From Meridianimarinicoccus roseus (GTDB taxonomy: Bacteria; Pseudomonadota; Alphaproteobacteria; Rhodobacterales; Rhodobacteraceae), in contig NZ_QGKU01000047.1 in assembly GCF_003172915.1 (NCBI RefSeq), forward strand, positions 87,978-151,977: DNA of 64,000 nt. Reading direction: 5' to 3'. The notes beneath the pieces are model-generated. The model saw only the letters and a program-made list of their open reading frames with translations. It made no database searches and was not told where the DNA came from. A program made the translations under genes and the position numbers. Below are positions 28,087 to 36,768 of the stretch, piece after piece (the stretch's first letter is position 1; the number at the start of each line of letters is the position of its first letter).

Positions 28087-28127
28087 TATTGCGCCTTTCA
28101 GCGGGATTGACTACGGTCGCCGCAATA
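28087..28127 (+). promoter_or_regulatory. Candidate operator of the Lrp/AsnC gene
   Basis: Inverted repeat TATTGCG (28087-28093) / CGCAATA (28121-28127), 27 nt apart, ending 15 nt before the regulator's start and enclosing TTGACT. A separate palindrome TTTTCGAAAA lies at 28052-28061. Lrp-type proteins often repress themselves; this site is only a candidate. Confidence 0.4.
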
Positions 28128-28141
28128 AGGAGAGGCACAGA

Positions 28142-28642
28142 ATGGCTGTCACGAAGCTTGACCCGATCGACCGCAAGATACTTGCCGAGCTTCAGGCCGA
28201 TGGCCGGATGACGAATGTGGAACTGGCCAAGAGGGTCGGGATTTCGGCGCCGCCCTGCCTGCGCCGCATGCGCACGCTTGAAGAGGCCGGTTTCATCCGC
28301 GGCTACCACGCGCAGGTGGACAGCCGCGAACTGGGCTTCGAGGTGCAGGTCTTCGCCATGGTCGGTCTTCGCAGCCAGGCCGAATCCGACTTGTCCGCCT
28401 TCGAGGCGCGTTGCAACGAATGGCCGCTGGTCCGCGAATGCCACATGCTGAACGGCGAAGTGGATTTCGTGCTGAAATGCGTCGCCCCCGACCTGAGCAG
28501 CTTCCAGAGCTTCCTGACGGGCGAACTGACAGCGGCCGACAACGTCGCAAGCGTGAAGACGTCGCTGGTGATCCGCACGGCAAAGGACGAGGCCGGGGTG
28601 CCGTTCGAAGTGCTGGAAAGCCGCCTTAGCCGAAGCGCGTGA
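28142..28642 (+). CDS. Lrp/AsnC-family transcriptional regulator
   Basis: Leucine-responsive-type regulator of 166 residues. N-terminal HTH: LDPIDRKILAELQADGRMTN and VELAKRVGISAPPCLRRMRT; C-terminal RAM/effector domain with GEVDFVLKCVAPD (family G-x-DY). AAGGAGAGG lies just before ATG 28142. It is divergent from trxB. Effector and targets cannot be assigned; leucine biosynthetic genes are 8 kb away. Confidence 0.93.
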   Translation: MAVTKLDPIDRKILAELQADGRMTNVELAKRVGISAPPCLRRMRTLEEAGFIRGYHAQVDSRELGFEVQVFAMVGLRSQAESDLSAFEARCNEWPLVRECHMLNGEVDFVLKCVAPDLSSFQSFLTGELTAADNVASVKTSLVIRTAKDEAGVPFEVLESRLSRSA

Positions 28643-28928
28643 TCCCGGCGTGGACGCCGGAGGCGAACCGGCGAAAGAAGCGTTCGGATCAAGAACCCGT
28701 AAATGAAATGGGGCCATCCGACGGCGGTCGGAAAGCCCCGAAATCATGCCGGTAAGTTCACAAACCGTAGCGCAGTCACAGGCCTAACTCGGCAACCACT
28801 CATTAACACACACACTCTCCTACATACTTCGGACCGTGTGTTTCCCGTGCTTCCGTAGGTAGCGAATTGATGTGACAACTGTAAGACGTTTTTTCTGCAT
28901 CGCAGCGTCGTCGGCGGACTTTCGCCCG
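28643..28928. other. AT-richer convergent intergenic region
   Basis: 286 nt between the Lrp gene and the pgeF stop, clearly less GC-rich than the rest of the core window from about 28680 onward. It contains a nested hairpin (GGGGC with CCGAC/GTCGG inside GCCCC, about 28713-28740) without a U-tract, and an ACACAC/GTGTGT inverted pair. I see no gene. Confidence 0.5.
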
Positions 28929-29687
28929 TCAAAGCCTAATTGTTGACACCAATCTGCCGTAGTCTGCCTGTTTTTCGTGCACGCTGCGTCGGAAAGAGTA
29001 AAACATCGCCGGATTCGCGTAGGTGCAATGGCGAAGCCACTCCGCCGTACCGATCCCCGCCTCTCGCATCCGCCACAAGGCGAAACCGGGCAGATCGAAA
29101 TGCATCCGGTCGTCCGCCCCGCCTGCGAAGAACCGCGACAGCGCCGGATCCTCGTCCATGAACTGCTCGAAAAACTCCGGCCCGACCTCGTAGGAGGCCT
29201 GCGATATCGTGGGCCCGATCACCGCCACGGTCGCGGCGCGATCGGCGCCAAGCGCCTCCATCGCGTCCAGCGTCGCCTCCAGCACACCGCCAAGCGCGCC
29301 CTTCCAACCGGCGTGGGCGGCGCCGATGACCCCGGCAGCATGGTCGGCGAACAGCACCGGCGCACAATCGGCGGTCAGGACAGCAAGCACGAGCCCGGGC
29401 CGGTCGGTCACGATGGCATCTGCCTGCGGCGGCGCGCCGGGTTTCTCGGCGCTGGCCGTTACCGCAACGGCGGAATGCACCTGGTGCAGGCCGCGCAGAT
29501 CGCCCAGCCCTGCGTCCATCGCCTGCGCGACGCGGGTACGGTTGATGGTGACCACCTCGGACTGATCCGACGATCCGCGTCCGCAGTTCAGACCCTCGAA
29601 CACCCCGGACGATGCTCCGCCGCGCCGGGTGAAGAACCCGTGGCGCAAGGGGGCCAGCGCGTCGGCGGTGATGATCTCCAGCGTCAT
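28929..29687 (-). CDS. pgeF: PgeF/YfiH (laccase-domain) family purine nucleoside or peptidoglycan-editing enzyme
   Basis: Multicopper-like DUF152 protein, 252 residues. Family members edit peptidoglycan stem peptides (PgeF) or act as purine nucleoside phosphorylases. Motifs: HGFFTRRGGASSG, LHQVHS, LTADCAPVLFAD and AAHAGWKGALGG carry the metal-binding His/Cys set. ATG 29687 overlaps the MidA-type methyltransferase stop by 4 nt; it is the last gene of the lgt operon. Exact activity is not decided by sequence. Confidence 0.92.
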   Translation of the reverse strand: MTLEIITADALAPLRHGFFTRRGGASSGVFEGLNCGRGSSDQSEVVTINRTRVAQAMDAGLGDLRGLHQVHSAVAVTASAEKPGAPPQADAIVTDRPGLVLAVLTADCAPVLFADHAAGVIGAAHAGWKGALGGVLEATLDAMEALGADRAATVAVIGPTISQASYEVGPEFFEQFMDEDPALSRFFAGGADDRMHFDLPGFALWRMREAGIGTAEWLRHCTYANPAMFYSFRRSVHEKQADYGRLVSTIRL

Positions 29688-30754
29688 GGCGTCAATCCCG
29701 GGAACGGCGGCGCGGCCTTCGGCGTGAAAGCCATGCACTTGAAGAGTGATCCCATTTCGCCCGGGTGGGTCAAGCGGCGATGTGCGGCGACATGCGCCTC
29801 GCGCGCCGCGCCGTCCATCCGCGCCGCCAGTGACGTCGCGCGCGCAGTGATCCCCAGCCGTTCAAGGAACACGCCCTGCGGCACCATCGGGCTGACGGCC
29901 ACACCCTGCGCCGCCGCCGCGTCCGCCAGTGCCTCGAAATCCACATGGGCGGTCAGGTCGGCGCAGCCTGGCCGCGCGAACGGATCGACCATCCGGTGCG
30001 CCTCCAGCGCCTGGAACGTATCGCCCGACGACCGCCAGTCGCCGTAGTCGACGATCAGTGCCGCGCCACCATGCGCCGCGATGCGCCCGGCAAGCCCGGC
30101 CGCGATGGCGGCGGCGGCGGGACGGGTCTCCACCACCTCGCCGTCGGCGGTATCGGCCAGCCGGTGCGCCAGCGCCGCCAACGGTGCGGCCGGCGTCAGG
30201 CCCGCGGCCAGTCCCGCCTCGCCCACCGTGACCTGCCGTTCCGCCCATCCCCGCCCGCTGCGCTGGAACTGGCGGATCGGCAGCGCATCGAAGAATTCGT
30301 TCGCCACCAGCAGGAGCGGCAGGTCCGGCAGCGTGTCCGCGCTGTCATGCCAGGTCGGCGCCGCGTCCGGCAGCGCCGCAGCCTGCCGCCGGCGCAGCAC
30401 AGGAGAGGCCTCCACCAGGTGCACCTGCACCGCCTCGGGAAGGCCGGGCACGGCCCGCGCGGCGCGCAGGATGTCGGCCATCAGCGTGCCGCGTCCCGGC
30501 CCAAGCTCGGCCAACGCAACCGGCGCGGGCGCACCCTGGTCCAGCCAGGCCTGCCCCAGCGCGAGCCCGACCAGTTCGCCGAACATCTGGCTGATCTCGG
30601 GCGCCGTGGTGAAATCACCCTCTGCACCCAACGGATCGCGCCCCGTGTAATAGCCGTGCTCCGGATGCAGCAGGCATTCGGCCATGTAATCGGCCAGGGT
30701 GATCGGCCCACCGACCGCGATCCGCCGACGCAACAGCGCATCGAGCGGGGTCAT
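29684..30754 (-). CDS. MidA/NDUFAF7-family class I SAM-dependent methyltransferase
   Basis: 356 residues, DUF185 family. The mitochondrial relative NDUFAF7 methylates an arginine of complex I subunit NDUFS2, so an assembly role is possible. [20 protein letters not shown] at the N-terminus, SAM site [31 protein letters not shown] and LIVDYGDW are diagnostic. Start ATG 30754 overlaps the lgt stop (ATGA), and its own stop overlaps pgeF. lgt-midA-pgeF is a conserved alphaproteobacterial order, as I recall. Confidence 0.92.
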   Translation of the reverse strand: MTPLDALLRRRIAVGGPITLADYMAECLLHPEHGYYTGRDPLGAEGDFTTAPEISQMFGELVGLALGQAWLDQGAPAPVALAELGPGRGTLMADILRAARAVPGLPEAVQVHLVEASPVLRRRQAAALPDAAPTWHDSADTLPDLPLLLVANEFFDALPIRQFQRSGRGWAERQVTVGEAGLAAGLTPAAPLAALAHRLADTADGEVVETRPAAAAIAAGLAGRIAAHGGAALIVDYGDWRSSGDTFQALEAHRMVDPFARPGCADLTAHVDFEALADAAAAQGVAVSPMVPQGVFLERLGITARATSLAARMDGAAREAHVAAHRRLTHPGEMGSLFKCMAFTPKAAPPFPGLTP

Positions 30755-31644
30755 GCCGTCCCGCGCCGCCACGCGAGGCTCAGCACCAGCAGCCCCGCCG
30801 CCACCATCGGCAACGACAGAAGCTGCCCCATCGTCAGACCCGCCTCGCCAAGCCGAAGCACATGACCCCACGGGTTGTCCGGCGTGATGAATTGGGCGTC
30901 GGCCTGCCGGAAATGCTCGACCACGACGCGGGCCAGCCCGTACCCGGTCAGAAACACGCCCGTAACCTGCCCCGGCACCTTCAGCGCGCCCCGCGCGAAG
31001 ACCAGCCACAGAAGCACCGTGCCCAGCACCAGCCCCTCCAGCCCAGCCTCGTAAAGCTGCGAGGGATGGCGCGCGCAGGGCACGGGCCAGCCCGGACCGC
31101 AGGCCTGCGCAGCCTCGCCGGGAAAGATCACGCCCCAGGGCAGCGTCGTCGGGCGGCCCCAAAGCTCCGCGTTGATGAAATTGGCAATCCGGCCCAGCAG
31201 CAGCCCCGGCGGCGTGGCCAGCGCCATCGCGTCGGCCACCTGTGCCGCTGGCAGACGGTGCACACGGCAGAACAGCGCCCCCGCCACGATCACCCCGGCA
31301 AGCCCACCGTGAAACGCCATGCCCCCCTGCCAGACCTTCACGATATCCTGCGGGTTGGCCAGGTAATACCCCGGCTGATAAAGGAAAACGAACCCCAGCC
31401 GTCCACCGATCACCACGCCCAGAACCACCCATGTCAGCAGCGACTCGGCCTGTTCGCGGGTCATCGGCGCGGCACCGCCGGGCCACAGCGCAGGACGGGC
31501 CAGCGCCCGCCGCACCAGCCACAGCCCGATCAGCAGCCCGGCGATATAGGCCAGCGCGTACCAGCGCAGCGCCAGCGTCAGGCCACCGATCTCGAACGCG
31601 ACAAGCGTCGGGCCGATATCCGGAAAGGGGATCGCGAGGTTCAT
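30751..31644 (-). CDS. lgt: Prolipoprotein diacylglyceryl transferase
   Basis: Inner-membrane enzyme that transfers diacylglycerol to the lipobox Cys, the first step of lipoprotein maturation; 297 residues with about seven hydrophobic helices. Lgt signature [20 protein letters not shown], plus YALAYIAG with the catalytic-region His in [21 protein letters not shown] is also typical. ATG 31644; first gene of lgt-midA-pgeF and divergent from ubiK. Its clients would include LptE and the DUF3576 lipoprotein in this window. Confidence 0.97.
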   Translation of the reverse strand: MNLAIPFPDIGPTLVAFEIGGLTLALRWYALAYIAGLLIGLWLVRRALARPALWPGGAAPMTREQAESLLTWVVLGVVIGGRLGFVFLYQPGYYLANPQDIVKVWQGGMAFHGGLAGVIVAGALFCRVHRLPAAQVADAMALATPPGLLLGRIANFINAELWGRPTTLPWGVIFPGEAAQACGPGWPVPCARHPSQLYEAGLEGLVLGTVLLWLVFARGALKVPGQVTGVFLTGYGLARVVVEHFRQADAQFITPDNPWGHVLRLGEAGLTMGQLLSLPMVAAGLLVLSLAWRRGTA

Positions 31645-31736
31645 GGCGGCAGATGGCAAGCGGTGCGGCGGGAAGTCAACCTTGAGGTTTGCCCCCTGCC
31701 GCGCCATATGTCCCTCAGCCAAGGATGGAGCCAGAC

Positions 31737-31985
31737 ATGCAGTCCCAGAACAAGATCCTCGACGACCTGTCGCAACTGATGACCAACGCGATGGGCGTGG
31801 CCCAGGGCGCGCGCGAAGAGGCGGAAACGGCGCTCAAGGGCATGCTCGACCGCTGGCTCGCCGACCGCGACTTCGTCACCCGCGAGGAATTCGACGCCGT
31901 TCGCGCGATGGCCCAGAAGGCCCGCGAAGAGAACGAGGCGCTGAAGGCCCGGCTCGACGCGCTTGAGCGCGGCACTGCCGACTGA
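31737..31985 (+). CDS. UbiK/BMFP-family accessory factor
   Basis: 82-residue coiled-coil protein (BMFP family), a trimeric accessory factor for ubiquinone synthesis where studied (UbiK). [19 protein letters not shown] and the C-terminal coiled coil with [20 protein letters not shown] and LKARLDALE fit the family. GGAG before ATG 31737; an in-frame ATG at 31725 is possible. Divergent from lgt. Confidence 0.87.
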   Translation: MQSQNKILDDLSQLMTNAMGVAQGAREEAETALKGMLDRWLADRDFVTREEFDAVRAMAQKAREENEALKARLDALERGTAD

Positions 31986-32059
31986 CGCCGCCCGCACGCG
32001 CCTGTCGCCCGTCATGGTCGCTCGTCCCCGCCATTGGGCGGGGGGTCGGCCCCCACGGC

Positions 32060-32455
32060 TCAGCCGAATATCACGGCGTGCATCACCCGCCCGGGCAGCA
32101 GCGTGAACGCTCCCGTCAACACCAGCGCCAGCGCGTAGAGCAGGATCATCCCGCGCTGGTGTCCCGCAATGTCGCCGCGCCGTGCGCGCCGCACGGCATC
32201 GACCAACGCGACAAGTGTGACCACCGACAGGATGTGGATCGGGCTGAACGGGCCGACCAACCGGATCGTGTGGATGAACAGCCCCGACGTGGCCACCACC
32301 GCCATCGCGCCGACCCAGGCACGGCCCAACCACCGATGCGGCGCCGTGCCCTTCGGCAGCAGCATCTGGACGGTCCCCCCTATGAACGCCGCAAGCGCCA
32401 GCAGCGCATGGGCGGGGATGGGCGGCGGGGCTGTGAGCAACGGAGAAAGAGTCAT
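32060..32455 (-). CDS. DUF2306-type membrane protein
   Basis: 131-residue protein with about four hydrophobic helices. Early IPAHALLALAAFIGGTVQML, RWLGRAWVGAMAVVATSGLF, a His-rich loop region (FIHTIR, GHQRGM) and a C-terminal helix fit the DUF2306 family, of unknown function. ATG 32455 chosen; GTG 32461 is in frame. It is convergent with ubiK and divergent from the next gene. Confidence 0.75.
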   Translation of the reverse strand: MTLSPLLTAPPPIPAHALLALAAFIGGTVQMLLPKGTAPHRWLGRAWVGAMAVVATSGLFIHTIRLVGPFSPIHILSVVTLVALVDAVRRARRGDIAGHQRGMILLYALALVLTGAFTLLPGRVMHAVIFG

Positions 32456-32557
32456 GCCCACCGGCTAGCACACCGGCCCGTTCCGGGCAAAGCGGCTGGA
32501 CAGCGCCGCCGCCCTGCTGCCATCGTCCCGAGGAACGATCGTGAAAGCGCCGCCACC

Positions 32558-33220
32558 ATGCCTCCCTCCGTCCGGACCTACCGCTGGCTCGTCCTGCTTC
32601 TCGCCGCCGCGTTCTTCGTCGATCGCGCCCTGACCGAGGATTTCACCGACCTTTCGGATTTCGGGTGGCAGTTCCGCTACCTGACGATCTGGGCGCTGAC
32701 CGGCAGCCTTGTCGCCGCCGCGCTGATGCTCACCCCGCGCTTCGGGGCGCCGGATGCGCGCGGCGCGGTGTTCGTGTCGGTCGTTGCGGTGTTGAACATG
32801 ATCGTCGTCGTGTCCTACTGGCGGCTCTATTTCGACGATCCCGCGCTCGTGAATGGCGAGAACGCCATCGTGCCGCTGCGCGAATACTACCTGCACCTCG
32901 CCGGGCCGCTGCTGCAGTGGATCGACGTGCTGTCGATCAAGCGTGGCTTCCGGCGCATGGGCGCTGTGGCGCTCTGGCTCGGGGTGCTGGTTCTGGCCTA
33001 TCTCGGCTGGGCGGAACTGATCGTCGCGCCGCTCAATGACGGGCCGGTGGGCACGGTCACGGCAGGGCTGCCCTACCCTTTCCTCAACGACATGGGGCTC
33101 GGCGCACGGCTGGGCTTCTATGGCGCGACATGGGCCTCCGGACTGGTGTTCATCGCTTTGCTGCGCGCGGCGCAGGCCGGGGTGGACCGGCTGGCACCGC
33201 GCGGCGGGCGGACGGCCTGA
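32558..33220 (+). CDS. Six-helix membrane protein, Pr6Pr/FAR-17a-like
   Basis: 220 residues with about six hydrophobic helices. VVSYWRLYFDDPAL and REYYLHLAGPLLQWIDVL with conserved His/Asp resemble the Pr6Pr (FAR-17a/AIG1-like) family. Function unknown. ATG 32558 begins MPPSVRTYRW. It is convergent with the SDR gene, 17 nt apart. The family match is by memory of motif style and is moderate. Confidence 0.6.
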   Translation: MPPSVRTYRWLVLLLAAAFFVDRALTEDFTDLSDFGWQFRYLTIWALTGSLVAAALMLTPRFGAPDARGAVFVSVVAVLNMIVVVSYWRLYFDDPALVNGENAIVPLREYYLHLAGPLLQWIDVLSIKRGFRRMGAVALWLGVLVLAYLGWAELIVAPLNDGPVGTVTAGLPYPFLNDMGLGARLGFYGATWASGLVFIALLRAAQAGVDRLAPRGGRTA

Positions 33221-33237
33221 CCGGGCTGCGGGGCGGT

Positions 33238-34113
33238 TCAGTCCGCGCCGCCCTCCTCTTCCGCCAGAAGCGCGGCCAGTCCGGTCCGGTAGTCGGGGTA
33301 TTTCAGCTGGACATCCAAGTCGCGCAGCATCCGGTCGTTGCGGACCTTCTTGCTCTCGGCATAAAAGCTGCGCGCCATCGGCGTCATCTCGGCGGTGTCG
33401 AAATCCTCGCGCGGCGGCTCGGGCAGGCCCAGCAGCGCGGCAGCATGGGCCAGCACGTCCTGCGGCGGGGCCGGGTCATTGTCGCAGACGTTGTAGACCG
33501 CCCCGGGATTGGGCCGCGCGATCGACGCCGCGAGAACCTGTGCGATGTCCTCCACGTGGATGCGGCTGAAGACCTGCCCCGGCTTGATGATCTGCCGCGC
33601 CGTGCCCGCGCGCACCTTGGCGAAAGGGCCGCGTCCCGGCCCATAGATTCCGGCCAGCCGGAAGATGTGCAGCGGCAGGCCGGTCGCGGCGGCCAGGTCG
33701 CGCCACTGCTGCTCGGCCAGGACCCGCAGGCGGCCGCGCCGGGTGGCCGGTGTCAGCGGCGTCGCCTCGTCAACCCAGCCGCCGCCGTGATCGCCGTAAA
33801 CGCCCGTCGTGGAGAGATAGCCCGCCCAGGTCAGGGCCGGGGCGACCTCCTGCAGCAGGGGGGTCAGCGCGGCGATGGCCGGGTCGCCTTCCTCCGTCGG
33901 CCCGGCCGAGATCAGCAGATGCGTGGCGCGGCGCAGCGCAGGGGCCGGGTCATCGCCGGGCCGCAGCACCGCGATGCCCTCCCGCGCAAGCGTGCTCGCC
34001 TTCTCGGCACTGCGCGTGGTGCCGGTGACGATCCAGCCCTGCGGCAGCAGACGCCGCGCCAGCGCCTGCGCAGAATACCCGTGTCCGAAGGAAAAAAGAT
34101 GCGGCGGCGTCAT
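33238..34113 (-). CDS. NAD-dependent epimerase/SDR family protein (YeeZ-like)
   Basis: Extended-SDR Rossmann protein of 291 residues. The N-terminal nucleotide site is the atypical SFGHGYSAQAL rather than GxxGxxG, as in the YeeZ branch. YLSTTGVYGDHGG has the active-site Thr/Tyr region; IFRLAGIYGPGRGP and SRIHVEDIAQVL are typical. Substrate unknown. ATG 34113 lies within a GC-rich leader without a strong ribosome binding site. Confidence 0.85.
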   Translation of the reverse strand: MTPPHLFSFGHGYSAQALARRLLPQGWIVTGTTRSAEKASTLAREGIAVLRPGDDPAPALRRATHLLISAGPTEEGDPAIAALTPLLQEVAPALTWAGYLSTTGVYGDHGGGWVDEATPLTPATRRGRLRVLAEQQWRDLAAATGLPLHIFRLAGIYGPGRGPFAKVRAGTARQIIKPGQVFSRIHVEDIAQVLAASIARPNPGAVYNVCDNDPAPPQDVLAHAAALLGLPEPPREDFDTAEMTPMARSFYAESKKVRNDRMLRDLDVQLKYPDYRTGLAALLAEEEGGAD

Positions 34114-34200
34114 GGCGCGACCCTGCGCCAGCCCCGCGCCCGGTGCAACCCCGCCGCCCTTGCGGCGCACGCCCCGCCACGGCGCCCGAAGGCGGCCGTT

Positions 34201-34243
34201 CCGGTTCGTACTTCTTCGGGTTTGTCCTACTTTCCCGAACCGG
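34201..34243. repeat. Nested inverted repeat upstream of the 141-aa unknown gene
   Basis: CCGGTTCG (34201-34208) / CGAACCGG (34236-34243), perfect 8 bp, with TTCGGG / CCCGAA nested inside. It lies 45 nt before the start at 34289. It could be an RNA hairpin in the leader or a protein site. Confidence 0.5.
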
Positions 34244-34288
34244 CGCCCGCGCTCACACTTCTTGAAGACCGCGAAAAAGGAACTGAAG

Positions 34289-34714
34289 ATGGGCGAAATC
34301 ACCAATCCTGGAAAGTTCACCGCCCTCGGGCCGGCGATTGCGCAGGTCAAGGCGGACCACCCGGGGGATTACTCCAGTCCCCTCTGGGGCACCAAGAACA
34401 CCGAGCACATGAAGAACCTCGGATTCGTCATCGGCTATGAAGACCGGACCAAGCGCCAGTGGTTCCGCATCGATTACGACCCCAGCCCGACCAAGGCGCT
34501 TCACATCAACTGGGAACAGGACACCAATGACCAGATGGGCCGCAAGACCCGCCTGAAGGAGTGCTATCTCGTGCGTCCCCACATCCTTCAGCCCGAGGAC
34601 GAGATGTATACCTGGTGGCGGTCATTCACGCTGCACCATTGCACCGAACTGCCCCCCGAGATCAGCGAAGCGATGGGCGGCAAGACCGTCTGGCGCGGCG
34701 CGTTCTGGACCTGA
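34289..34714 (+). CDS. Uncharacterised 141-aa protein
   Basis: Not recognised as a named family. ATG 34289 has AAAAAGGA upstream; composition is normal for this genome. The product is soluble, without a signal peptide, and rich in aromatic and charged residues: GFVIGYEDRTKRQWFRIDYD, LHINWEQDTND, YLVRPHILQPEDEMYTWWRS, LHHCTEL. The dense Trp/His content suggests a compact ligand-binding or enzyme fold. It is flanked by the SDR gene (divergent) and rlmH (convergent), and has an upstream inverted repeat. Confidence 0.8.
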   Translation: MGEITNPGKFTALGPAIAQVKADHPGDYSSPLWGTKNTEHMKNLGFVIGYEDRTKRQWFRIDYDPSPTKALHINWEQDTNDQMGRKTRLKECYLVRPHILQPEDEMYTWWRSFTLHHCTELPPEISEAMGGKTVWRGAFWT

Positions 34715-34750
34715 CGCACGCCCCCACGACTGCGCCGCACGTCGTCGCCG

Positions 34751-35221
34751 TCATTCCCGGTGATACGGGCTACCTGCCAGAATGCTCGCCGCGCGGTAAA
34801 GCTGTTCGGCCAGCATCACCCGCACCAGCATGTGCGGCCACACCATCGGCCCAAAGGACATCCATCTGTCGCAGCCGTGCCGGAAGGCCGGGTCGAAGCC
34901 GTCCGCCCCGCCGATGAAGATCGCCAGTTCCGACCGTCCGGCATCGCGCCATTCGGCCAGCAGGTCCGCGAATTCGGGTGAACTCATCATTCTGCCGCGT
35001 TCGTCCAGCGCCAGACGCACCGCGCCGCCTGGCGCCGCGCGTTCCAGCAGCCGCGCCTCCTCGGTCGCGCCGCCGCCCTTCTTCGCCTCGACCTCGCTCA
35101 CGGCAAGCGGGCCAAGACCAAGCCCCCGCCCGGTACGGTCGAAACGCGTCCTGTAATCGTCGAAAAGAGCCGCCTCGGGCCCTCCCCGCAGGCGGCCCAC
35201 CGCACAGATCGTCAGCTTCAT
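34751..35221 (-). CDS. rlmH: 23S rRNA pseudouridine(1915)-N3-methyltransferase
   Basis: SPOUT methyltransferase acting on m3-psi1915 in helix 69 of the large subunit, 156 residues. N-terminal KLTICAVGRLRGGPE; SAM-binding knot FIGGADGFDP and SFGPMVWPHMLVRVMLAEQL; ends in SPYHRE, the invariant tail. It lies 21 nt after rsfS on the same strand; the rsfS-rlmH pair is conserved widely in bacteria. Confidence 0.97.
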   Translation of the reverse strand: MKLTICAVGRLRGGPEAALFDDYRTRFDRTGRGLGLGPLAVSEVEAKKGGGATEEARLLERAAPGGAVRLALDERGRMMSSPEFADLLAEWRDAGRSELAIFIGGADGFDPAFRHGCDRWMSFGPMVWPHMLVRVMLAEQLYRAASILAGSPYHRE

Positions 35222-35242
35222 GGGGACAGCGGAACCGGCGGC

Positions 35243-35653
35243 TCAGCGCCGCACGGCATCCGGCTGCTGCCACATCTTCTCAAGCTGGTAGAAATCGCGC
35301 ACCTCGGGCCGGAACAGATGCACCACCGCGTCGCCGGCATCGATCAGCACCCAGTCGCCCTGCTCCTTGCCTTCGACCTTGCACGTAATGCCGAAGTCCT
35401 GCTTGAGCCGCTCCAGAAGTTTCTCCGCCATGGCACCGACCTGCCGGGACGAGCGCCCCGTCGCGATCACCATGAAATCCGCCATTTCCGTCCGGCCCCG
35501 CAGGTCGATGGAAACGACGTCCTCGGCTTTGTTATCTGAAAGGGAAGAAAGGATACGCGCAAGCGTGTCGTCGCTTTGCGCTTGGTCGGGCAGGCCGTGA
35601 CCGGCTGCCGTGGGTGCGGCCCCGACCGAGACCGCCTGGGCTGAGTGAGACAG
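35243..35653 (-). CDS. rsfS: Ribosomal silencing factor RsfS, apparent CTG start
   Basis: RsfS/Iojap family, 136 residues from the chosen start; binds L14 on the large subunit and blocks subunit joining in starvation. Core SLSDNKAEDVVSIDLRGR, MADFMVIATGRSSRQVGAMA, GDWVLIDAGDAVVHLFRPEV and YQLEKMW. No ATG, GTG or TTG is in frame between the promoter and the core. GGAGGA at 35666-35661 sits 7 nt before CTG 35653, which would read fMet-SHSAQ. The only canonical alternative, GTG 35743, lies upstream of the predicted -35. It is followed 21 nt later by rlmH. Confidence 0.9.
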   Translation of the reverse strand: MSHSAQAVSVGAAPTAAGHGLPDQAQSDDTLARILSSLSDNKAEDVVSIDLRGRTEMADFMVIATGRSSRQVGAMAEKLLERLKQDFGITCKVEGKEQGDWVLIDAGDAVVHLFRPEVRDFYQLEKMWQQPDAVRR

Positions 35654-35702
35654 GACGATGTCCTCCGTTGTGGGATGCCCGCAACGCGGGCACGATGCGG
35701 TA

Positions 35703-35731
35703 AATATAGCACCGGGCCGGGCAATTCTCAA
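35703..35731 (-). promoter_or_regulatory. rsfS-rlmH promoter
   Basis: On the minus strand: TTGAGA (35731-35726), 17-nt spacer, TATATT (35708-35703). It is near-consensus for sigma70 and places the transcript start near 35696, downstream of GTG 35743. Confidence 0.75.
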
Positions 35732-35775
35732 TGCTTGGCGCACCCACGCCGCCCGTGCCGCCGGCGGAGCCCCGC

Positions 35776-36414
35776 TCAGCGCACCACGAAGGCGACCTCG
35801 TTGCGGCGGTTGAACGGCAGCGTGAACGGATCGTCGTAGAAGTAATAACGCGGGCTTCCCTCCAGCGTCAGGCCCCGCGCCTCGGCCCAGGCCTGCAACG
35901 CATCGGCCTTGGCGTTCAAACTGCGGTCTGACCAGAAGCCGGAGAACCGGATCACCGCCTGCGTCTGCGGCGCGGTGCGGGTCAGGCGGATGGCGCTATC
36001 AGCCGGAACCGGCAGGGTGCCCACGTCGTAATCCGACGGCATGGTGAAGCGAACGGTCCACACCGGGCCGGGGAGCGCCGTGCCGCCTGCCGCATCGCCC
36101 GCCGCCGGCACCGAGATCTGCGCCACCGGCGCCGTCATCGCTACCTTCTGCGCATCGGCATTGTCCCCGAAAATGTAGCCGGCCAGCGTACGGAAGCCGC
36201 GCCCGACGGCACCGCGCCGCGACCCTTCCACCTGCACCTCGGCAACGACATGGGGCGCATAGCGGCGCAACTCGATCGCGCCGTCCTGTTCGAGCACGTC
36301 ATAGGCCGGGGTTTCATAGCCCTTGTACATGCGCGCCTCCGTGGCTGCCGCCACACCGGCGGCCAGCAGCAAGGCGGCCATGCCGAGATGGGTAGTGTGA
36401 TTGACGATGCTCAT
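35776..36414 (-). CDS. SOUL heme-binding family protein, exported
   Basis: 212 residues. N-terminal hydrophobic signal (MAALLLAAGVAAATEA) then the SOUL/HEBP domain: YETPAYDVLEQDGAIELRRY, FRTLAGYIFGDN, VAMTAPVAQI, and the C-terminal YYFYDDPFTLPFNRRNEVAF. The family binds heme or tetrapyrroles; the bacterial role is unknown. A 354-nt region separates it from the divergent leuC. Confidence 0.9.
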   Translation of the reverse strand: MSIVNHTTHLGMAALLLAAGVAAATEARMYKGYETPAYDVLEQDGAIELRRYAPHVVAEVQVEGSRRGAVGRGFRTLAGYIFGDNADAQKVAMTAPVAQISVPAAGDAAGGTALPGPVWTVRFTMPSDYDVGTLPVPADSAIRLTRTAPQTQAVIRFSGFWSDRSLNAKADALQAWAEARGLTLEGSPRYYFYDDPFTLPFNRRNEVAFVVR

Positions 36415-36768
36415 GCGCGGTCCCGTTCCCTGTGAACCCTGTTTACGCAACGCAAGCCTGTCCGGATCAGTTCCCGCGACAGAATGGCAGTCGCCCTCTC
36501 CGGTGACCGTCCGCGAAATTCCGGCATCGGCCTGCCTCGGCCCGCCGACAGCGCCCGCCCCGCGACGGCGCGGCGCTTGATCGCGCGGCACCAAGCCGTT
36601 AAGTGCGGCGCATGAAACCTGTGTTCGACATCGGTGACCGCGCCCGCTTGCCGTGGCGATTCCACGGTCAGACCCGGACGGCGACCGCCCGCCTATGATC
36701 GGCCCCGCGCGGCCGACGACGCCGCGCGCCTGACCGACACCCAATTTCACCACCGGGAGAGGACCCTC
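36415..36768. other. Divergent intergenic region, SOUL gene / leuC
   Basis: 354 nt. Possible leuC promoter: TTGATC and TTAAGT with a 16-nt spacer (about 36579-36605), modest match. A short frame (ATG 36612 to TGA 36698, 28 codons) starts just past it; it is not leucine-rich, so classic attenuation is unlikely. A small CCGTGG/CCACGG hairpin lies inside it. No other gene seen. Confidence 0.4.

Noticed and set aside
28643..28928. A small RNA gene in the AT-richer gap between the Lrp gene and pgeF
   Set aside because: No promoter plus terminator pair could be assembled on either strand.
36612..36698. 28-codon frame before leuC as a leucine attenuator leader peptide
   Set aside because: It encodes only two leucines, not adjacent, and no terminator with a U-tract follows, so attenuation is unsupported.
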